Source: Xanthoparmelia taractica
Lineage: Eukaryota > Ascomycota > Lecanoromycetes > Lecanorales > Parmeliaceae
Direction of reading: 5' to 3'
Length of the DNA: 64,000 nt
Assembly: GCA_033085395.1 (NCBI GenBank)
Contig: JANQBS010000217.1
Location: 1-64,000 of the forward strand
Shown here: one piece after another, positions 56,366 through 64,000 of the stretch
Layout: each line of letters starts with the position of its first letter
Position numbering within the stretch: position 1 is the stretch's first letter
Program-made: the position numbers and the translations under genes
The notes under the pieces: model-generated
The model's database searches: none
Seen by the model: the letters and a program-made list of their open reading frames with translations, nothing else
Told to the model about the DNA's origin: nothing

Positions 56366-59300
56366 ATATATATATATATATTTGAAGTAGATAAGAAGTT
56401 TTTGAAGTCGGCGAAGCCGACTTTAAAGATCTTCAGTGCCGGACGGGTTAGAATTAGGCTTTGCGTTAACGATGCTACGGTTCACGATATGGTCCGGATC
56501 CAGATTCTGAATCCTAACCCCTCGAATGTAGACAACTCCTCGGGGCCATGTTCGATTCAAATATATTGAGATCTAATCCAAGGATAACTTTTATCAAATA
56601 CTCGAAAATTCAAATAGAATCTTCGTAGTCGACCAAGGAAGCAAGTTAGCAAGCACCATAAGTAACAATTTCATCGCGTGGACATTCATGAACATACACG
56701 GATAAGAAGCTAATTTTATACTCCTTAGATGGCCAAAGCTTATTATCTTCATTTTAAGTTATTTGATACACTAGTTAATACATTAGCGCTAGTTAATTTC
56801 ATATAAGATATCGTGTTCGATTTGAATTAATATATTTTTATTATTTAAATTACTAAAATAAAAATTCATATATTCTAATCTATGTGTATAAGGTACTATT
56901 ACGTAATAAAGTAGCTATAAAATAGAGTATATTATCTATATAGATATCTAGCTAGCTATATAAGTTTAAATTCTACTCTATAAACTATAGTATTAATTAT
57001 AGTAATGATAAATATATATATTAATTACTCTAGCTAGTTAGTAGTAGAAGAATTATCGAGCTATATAATATCGCGAACTATAGACGTTTTTAGAATATTT
57101 TTACTACTTCTATCTAATTAGAATATAACTAGTATTTAATAGTTATATAGTCTAGTTAAAAAGATATCGCTAAGATATATAAGATTTCTAGTTCGAATTT
57201 CTCTATAGATCTATAATAGAGTATTTTTTTTATTTAATAATTACTTAGAAACATTAAAATCCCATTAATATATTATTATTTATTTCGTAATTGTAATATA
57301 TTTAAAAAGTTAATTAGATAGTACTCTATAAGATAACTAGTTATGAAATTTATTATCTCCTTAACTAATCTTACGCGCTATATTCGTGTTAGTATTTTTT
57401 TATATTACTTTTCTATTCTTTTCTAATTTAAATCACGTCACGTATAATTCTAGATCTTAATTATTAATTTCTTAATAGTCGAAGAGAACTATTACTTCGA
57501 GATATACTATTTTAAATAATATTTATAGGACTTAATCTAATTTAAATTCGAAGAGTTATTAAACTAGAGAAGAACGATTAATTTCTTAATCTTAAGAAGC
57601 TTATTTTATTATTACGTATTATAAGAGAGAGTCATATCTTGAATTAGATAGTATTCGCTATACTTCTTAATAGCTTTCTTGATAAATAGAATTAATCGAG
57701 ATAATAGCACGTATATTTAATAGCGATACTACTTATTTTCCTCTCTAATATTCTTATTTCGCTTATATCGAACACTCTTAATTCTAAGAATACGTTTTAG
57801 ACGTTAACTTTTTAATTTCTTAATCTACTTAATAAGGAATTACTCTCGTACGATTTATTATTAAGTGTCGATATTAGTATTTCGATATATTAGATTCTTT
57901 TTAATAGTCTCTTTCTTCGTCGCTATCTTCTTATTAATTATATATTTCGAGTTCTTTATTTTAAACGTATACGTAGTCTAAAATATAAGTTTCGTATACT
58001 TACGATATTATATATTCACGTAATTCTTATAATAGATCTTATTATTACGTCGAGTTATTTGAATTTATTCTCGAGATTCGTTAACCCGTATTAAAGTCTT
58101 ATTAGTATATATAATCAAATGTTCTTTCTCTTTAAGCTTCGATTTTTATTCTATTTTAAATTCTAAACGCTCTTACTTTATTTTAGATAAGAATAGAGAC
58201 TTATAACGAAAAGAATATCGATTACATTTAGCTCAAATAAACTTAGAGTTAATAATTATGTTAGAGATTATAATATTAAGTTCTCGAGTAATTTTAATTT
58301 AGAGTTTAGAACGTTAAAATTTATTCTTAATAGTATATCTAATTAGCTATCGTTATTATCTCTCGTTAATTACTAGAGATCTTTTTAATTAAAAATATTA
58401 TTTATAAGTCTTTAAATATAATAAATTAATATTCTTCTTTTTAGTCTCTTTAGCGTGTTCAAGTATATTTACTATAATTAACTTTTTATATTTATACTTT
58501 CTAGTAAGTTAACGATTGAATATATTATTCTCTTTCTTAAGCTTTATTAGAGCCCCTTATTTAATCTCTAAAAGATCTATAACGTTCTTAATATAAGATA
58601 TTAAATAGTGTAGATTAATAGAAATTTAATAGGAGAACGCGTTTTTTCACGTTCTTCGAGTAGGGCTAAGTAATTATTAATTAAAAAAAAACTCTATTCT
58701 AATACTATAATATTTTAAAATAATTAAAATATAATAGCTATAGTATTAGCAACGTCTTAATAACTAATAGATAAAAGATCTATTAGTATAATTTAAATCT
58801 ATTTATATATAGTTAATACTATAGTATAGTAATTACTAATATAATTTCTAATAGACTTCTAAAAGATTTTTCTTTTTAATAGTTTAGAACGTTATAATAA
58901 TTACTACTTAGAAACTACTAGATCGTATATAGTAGACGTAATATTTAATCCTAGCTATAGTACGTTCTTTCTAATGTAACGATAGGATCGTACGAAGTAG
59001 AGTTTAATAGAGATAGAATTTATTAATAGAATATCTCGACTTAATAGCGATATATAATATCGTTAATACACTCTAACTCTCGCTACTAAGTATATATATC
59101 GCTAGCTATAATATATATCTAGCTTTAAGTAGAGTAGTGAATAGTTAGATAGAATAATAAGAGTATTCTAATATCGACTTAAATAGCTAAAGACTCGACT
59201 TTAATAAAGAAATATAGTAACGATAATAGATCTTAGTCTTCGCTATTAAGAATATATATCGCTAGTTATAAGATATATCTCGCTTCGAGTAAAGTTGTAG

Positions 59301-61420
59301 ATAGCTACGTAGTCGAGTAGACGAATACTCGTACTTATCGATAGAGTATTCTTTAAAAATAGCGAACTAGACGAAATAGCTCTCTGATTCTAAAACTTGA
59401 TAGACTTCTATAAAGTAGTTAGATTAAATAGAATAGCTTAATATATAAAAAACTTATTAGATAGTATTCTAAGCTTCTTAAAAAAATTAAACAATTTTTA
59501 ATCTAACTATTAATTCGCTATACAATTTATATAGTTATTCTAAAAAGAAGAATTAAAAGAAGAATTAAAAGAAGAATTAAAAGAAGAATATAAACAATAC
59601 TCTAATAGCTTGTATTTACGGTTTTTCTCTTTATTTACTTCTGTATCTATCTACTCGTAGCTATTTATCTCGTATATATAAATAAGACTACTATAATTAG
59701 TTTAATTAGAGTACTAAAGATCTATATATTTTAATTATTTATTAACTAGAAGACGACGAAATACTCTAAAGATCTTATTTAATATATATAGATCGAATAT
59801 ATAATTAGATATAAATAAGAATTGCTATTACTTATAATTCTTATTAAATACTATTATTAGTTATACTCTTTAATAAATAGAATATATATCTTATTTAGAC
59901 GAGTAAACGTTATTCGAGATTTCTTAAAAGAGCTAAATAGCTATTAATCTAGCTATTTATCTACCTAGACGTATTCTAAGAAGAGAGTTCTTAAGAAGAG
60001 ATAAAAGATTATTACATATCGAATTTTAATTATTCTCTATACTAAATAGAAGTATTTAGTATAAGAGAGAACGCTTCTCGATAGCTTATATATTACATTT
60101 TTATTCTTCTTTATACTAGATAGAAGTATTTAGTAAAAGAAAAAACACTTAGTATTTAGTAGTAATTAATTCTAGAAGTAAATATATTACTCGCTAATTA
60201 AAAATAGTTATAGAGACTTCTAATTAATAAGTAACGCTTTAATATTTTAAGATAAATTAATAGATTCGATTCTATTTTATTTATAAGATATAATCGAATA
60301 TTTAGATCTTTATAGATAATAGAGATTTAAATATTTTTATTACTTGTTAATTAGTAGTAATTAAATATACTCTTAATCGACGAGTAACGCTCTAAAAAAT
60401 TCTTAGATATAATGATAAATATCTCTTTTTTAGATATCTATCTTTCGTTTATAGAGAAGATATAAAAAAAAAGAAAAAACTCTCAAAATATCTTCTTAGT
60501 CTTAATATTTTATAGCGATAACGAGATCTACTAAAGTTCGCTACTATATATTCTCGACGATAGCTAGAATATACATCTAACTTCGAGTATAATTATAGAT
60601 ATATCTAGATAAGAATAGTAGACCTAAAGATTAAGAAAAAGTTAATAAAATTTAAAGTTTCTAATAGTTCTCTTTTATATAGATAGAACTCGATTTTTAG
60701 CTATACTCTATCTTTTATTAATAAATAAGAAATATTCTTAGCGAGAGAATTAAGTACTCTTTTAAATCTATATTATTACTATCACGCTCTATAATTATAT
60801 TCTTTATATATAGCGAATAGACTAGTTAAATCGTGCTAGAAATAGATATAGAGTCGACTAACTAATAGATCTTAGTATATAAGACTAATAGATAATTACT
60901 TCGTAGATCTAGAAGAGACGATAAGACGATATAAGCTAGATTAAAATATAGTTATTTTCTTCTTTTATTAATAAGTAGCTAATTCTCTTTCTTCTTAAAG
61001 AGCTTTAGTATATAACGGCAAGTATTCTAATTCTCTTAATAGTAATTATTTTAAGCTCGAATCTCTAACGACGAATATCTTAAGTCTAAATCTTTAGCGA
61101 CGAATATTCTAAATTCTTTATTAGATAACGAATAATAATATAGAGAACTAGTTTCTTAATATAAAGAGTCGAGGCTCTCTTACTAGAATAGATAGATAAA
61201 GTAAGATTTCGATTAATCTTAATTCAAAATCTTATACTATTTATATCTTCGCTTTTATTTCTAATCTTGATTAGTCTTCTACTCTTCTATATAGTATATA
61301 GATAATTAATAGTAAATAAAGATATTTACGTAAACTATATAATTATCGCTATTTATAAGAAATATTATTAATATAAGAAATTAAAAATAAAGTAAATTTT
61401 AAAGCAAGAGTACATGACGA
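56366..61420. repeat. Right-hand AT-rich RIP block
   Basis: Five kilobases with very few CA or TG dinucleotides from about 56800 on, and no frame above 60 codons. It holds a short 12-bp tandem repeat (GAAGAATTAAAA, about 59547-59590), related segments about 160 bp apart around 59081 and 59241, and another related segment near 60535. Another pair (60034 and 60110) shares AGATAGAAGTATTTAGTA-like sequence. These are presumably degraded transposon copies. A small less-mutated patch lies at 56400-56570. Confidence 0.75.
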
Positions 61421-62322
61421 GGCTCGGAGGGAACCTTGTATCCCCTTAGGGAAAAGGCTTTGGCAGGTCGAGATTGTAAACGGCGCTAGCTACATCGAGG
61501 CGAGGGTCAACGTATCGCAAGTAACGCTGATAAAGTGTAGATTTATGGAAGATTTGTAGGTCAAATCATTATCTACAATCTTGCACGAAGAGATGTCTCT
61601 AACGCTGGATAGATTCTTATATTTTTCCGCGTTGCTCGTTTACTGTGGGAACCAAACATACTCGTTACCATTTATACACAAAGGTCCAATGTTGTGGCCA
61701 AGAATGGGCGTAGTTGTGCTCCCTGTGTTCCTACTCTCCAGCACCACCAGAAAATAGTCTCATCGGCGAGGGAAGCACTTCGTACCTTGGTAGAATGATA
61801 GTCTGTCTCAGCTTATGTGCGGCTAGCTAGGCCCCGTATAATAGGGCCGAGTGAGAGGATAGCAGGCAGATCCTCTGCTCGTTTACTAATACACTTTCTG
61901 ACGCCACGGTAGATATTTGATCGGAGTAGCATCGGTAAATCAGAAAACTTTCTCAAGATTTCGATAAGATGAGCAAAGATAGCATCTCCGTCTCTTTTCG
62001 TGCAGATGATAGCCGAGACTACTTAAAGTTTGTGGGAATATTCCTTGTCATCGTTGATCTAGTGTTATCTCCTTATCTTTGTAGCTCTGGCGGGCTGACT
62101 TCATCCTGCATGCCAAGAGCAGCAGATAGCCACCCAGTACGCAGGGGAACAACTCCGCGATATATCTTGACTTCGGACCTCGCTCTAGAGATAATTCTTC
62201 TCCTTTCTTCTTTCTGTCTTCCTATATCTGAATTGAGGGGCCAATTGTCAAATCACAAGCCAGCCTTTCAAGTTGCAAGACCACAGAACACGCCTGTTGC
62301 GGCTAGCACATTACATCCAGCT
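61421..62322. other. Upstream region of the transporter gene
   Basis: GC-balanced DNA. The transporter frame is open back to 61969, but that extension is not transporter-like, so it is taken as promoter and 5' leader. No other gene. Confidence 0.4.
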
Positions 62323-63987
62323 ATGGACCACAAGAATTCCATCGTGAAAGACGAAGAACTTTCAGCGACCTCTAGAGAAGATACTGAGGTCACCAAGTCC
62401 AGAGAAGATGGTGGAACAACAACACTACTCATGACGCCTGCGGCCGACCGCGCCCTAGTCTGGAAGTTCGACCTGCGCATTTTGCCCATATTAGCAATCA
62501 TGTATCTTTTCAATAGTCTCGACAAATCTAATCTCGGCAATGCAAAGACAGCCGGGCTCGAAAAGACGCTGAAACTCAAGGGTCATCAGTACAACACTAT
62601 TCTGAGCGTCTTCTTCATCCCTTATGTCTTGACGGCTCCATTCTTGGGAATACTGGGTAAGAAGTTGGGCCCAAATCGCGTGCTACCTGCTATGATGTTC
62701 TCTTTTGGGTGTTTCACCGTGTTGGTCACGGCTGTGATGAATTTTGGTGGATTGATGACGATTCGGTGGTTCTTGGGGATGTCTGAGAGTGCATTCTTCC
62801 CCCTGGTAATTTACTATCTTACCACGTAAATCCGACGATTTGATAAGCGTCTGGGATATCAGCTTATGTATAGCAGGTTCTACCGTCGGGATGAACTTGC
62901 TCGTCGCCTCGCCCTGTTTTATGCCGCCCAAAGTATCGCCTCCGCCTTTGGAGGGCTCCTCGCGTTCGGCGTGTTTCAAATCAAAACCGGTGACCTGGCA
63001 GACTGGCGATACCTATTCATTGTGGAAGGGTGTTGCACAGTTGCTTTCTCATTCTTTGCTTTCTGGTACCTCCCGCAGTCTGCCTCGAATGCGCACTTCC
63101 TCTCCCAACAAGAGAAAGATCTCGCCTACTACCGCATGCAGACTGACAGCTCCTCCATCGTCAACGAGAAGTTCAACCTCAAAGACTCCCTTGTTATATT
63201 TAAGCACCCGACGAGTTGGATAATTCTAGGCATTGAGATCTGCCTAGGTGTGCCATTGCAGTCCGTGCAACTATTCTTGCCACAGATCATTGGCAGATTG
63301 GGTTACAAAACTGTCAAGACGAACCTGTATACGGTGGCGCCTAATGTCTCGGGCGCTGTCATGCTTCTGGTCCTTGCTTTCGCAAGTGACATTACGAGGC
63401 TAAGGTTCCCTTTTGTGGCGGCCGGATTCTTGTTTACGTTCATTGGCTTCTGCATCTATGTCGCGATCGATGTGGAGAAGCAGCTTCACGTGGCATACTT
63501 CGCAGCATTTATAATGACATGGTTAGCAAAACTAACAGTATAGGGTTTGTCAATAGTTGCTGATCTTTGATCTCTTAGGGGAACTTCAGCGCCATCGGTG
63601 CTGCTTGACGTCGTACGTACACTGTCCTCCAAAGCACAAATAGGACACAGCGCTTACACTTACAAAATTTAGTGGTACAACAACAACATAGCCCACGAAG
63701 GTCGACGGGTTCTTCTCACCTCGGTCGCCGTTCCCCTTGCCAACCTCATGGGCGTGGTTAGCTCCAACATATTCCAGAACAAGGACGCGCCAAAGTATAT
63801 ACCTGCACTCGCTACTACTGCCGCTTTCGGTGGCACTGGTTTTGTGCTCACCTTGTTGCTGGGAGCGTGGATGATTATCGATAATAAGCACAAGGATGCT
63901 AAGCAGGGGAAGGTGAATGTTAGGGATGTTTCGACGGAGGAGTTGAGAGATGGACCGACAGCGGAGAGGTTTAGGTGGTTTTATTGA
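62323..63987 (+). CDS. MFS transporter, allantoate permease/anion:cation symporter (Dal5-like) family
   Basis: Four exons: 62323-62825, 62874-63521, 63579-63612, 63673-63987 (1,500 bases, 499 residues). Introns GTAAAT...TATAG, GTTAGC...CTTAG and GTACGT...TTTAG restore YYLTTRFYRRDELARR, MTWGTSAPSVLL and WYNNNIAHEGRRVLLTSV. A cytosolic N-terminus of about 50 residues precedes KFDLRILPILAIMYLFNSLD and KSNLGNAK, hallmarks of the ACS/Dal5 branch of the major facilitator superfamily; WFLGMSESAFFPLVIYYLT is the helix-4/5 signature. About twelve helices are expected. Members carry carboxylates, ureides, vitamins or peptides in symport with protons at the plasma membrane; the substrate cannot be read here. 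The gene is intact although it borders a 5-kb RIP block. An upstream in-frame extension to 61969 is unlikely to be translated. Confidence 0.88.
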
Positions 63988-64000
63988 GCTAGGTGTGTAT

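Noticed and set aside
61969..62322. N-terminal extension of the transporter frame
   Set aside because: Adds 118 residues not seen in the family; the ATG at 62323 gives the usual short cytosolic N-terminus.
1..64000. CRISPR array, rRNA operon, telomeric repeats
   Set aside because: No regularly spaced identical repeats, rRNA-like segments or TTAGGG arrays were seen; the genome is fungal.

Overview
The window is nuclear DNA of a filamentous ascomycete (Pezizomycotina). The signs are short introns of about 48-80 bp with GT-AG ends, the fungus-specific protein families (two-domain GFA protein, spherulin-4-like protein, hydrolase/NB-ARC/TPR receptor, hybrid histidine kinase, Dal5-type MFS carrier), and long AT-rich blocks in which CA and TG dinucleotides are almost absent while TA and CG persist. 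That last pattern is the signature of repeat-induced point mutation (RIP). The genome is therefore of the two-compartment type: GC-balanced gene islands between RIP-degraded transposon graveyards.

Layout. 1-0.6 kb, 2.7-9.35 kb and 56.4-61.4 kb are AT-rich RIP blocks. The second contains a 3.56-kb inverted-repeat element with an exact 42-bp direct repeat on each side, and two opposed copies of a 272-bp MITE. A GFA-domain gene (1.4-2.5 kb) sits alone at the left edge. 9.5-20.3 kb is a mosaic of small transposon remnants (four further inverted-repeat or LTR remnants, a solo LTR with a perfect target duplication) mixed with broken genes (KP4-like fragment, kinase-associated N-terminus cut by an inverted-repeat element) and two intact genes (RS-rich zinc-finger protein, hotdog thioesterase). 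21.5-23.9 kb is a decayed multi-pass membrane protein gene, followed by 2 kb of strand-asymmetric purine/pyrimidine DNA.

26.4-51.7 kb is the main gene island: a secreted Cys-containing protein, nuclear ATP synthase subunit c, an NLR-like receptor of 1,211 residues, a membrane RING protein, an unknown Gln/Pro-rich protein, a spherulin-4-like secreted protein, a second secreted Cys-rich protein and a 1,156-residue hybrid histidine kinase. I rebuilt the exon structures of these genes by hand; where joins are given, the total coding length is a multiple of three. 52.9-55.4 kb holds two pseudogenes (APH-type kinase, short-chain dehydrogenase), then a 0.9-kb inverted-repeat element, the right-hand RIP block, and finally an intact four-exon MFS anion/allantoate-type transporter at 62.3-64.0 kb.

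The genes do not form an evident biosynthetic cluster. What links them is position: genes near the AT-rich blocks are often broken, and several encode secreted, sensory or recognition proteins (receptor, sensor kinase, secreted Cys-rich proteins). No CRISPR array, rRNA or convincing tRNA was seen. All functions are from motif reading without database searches.
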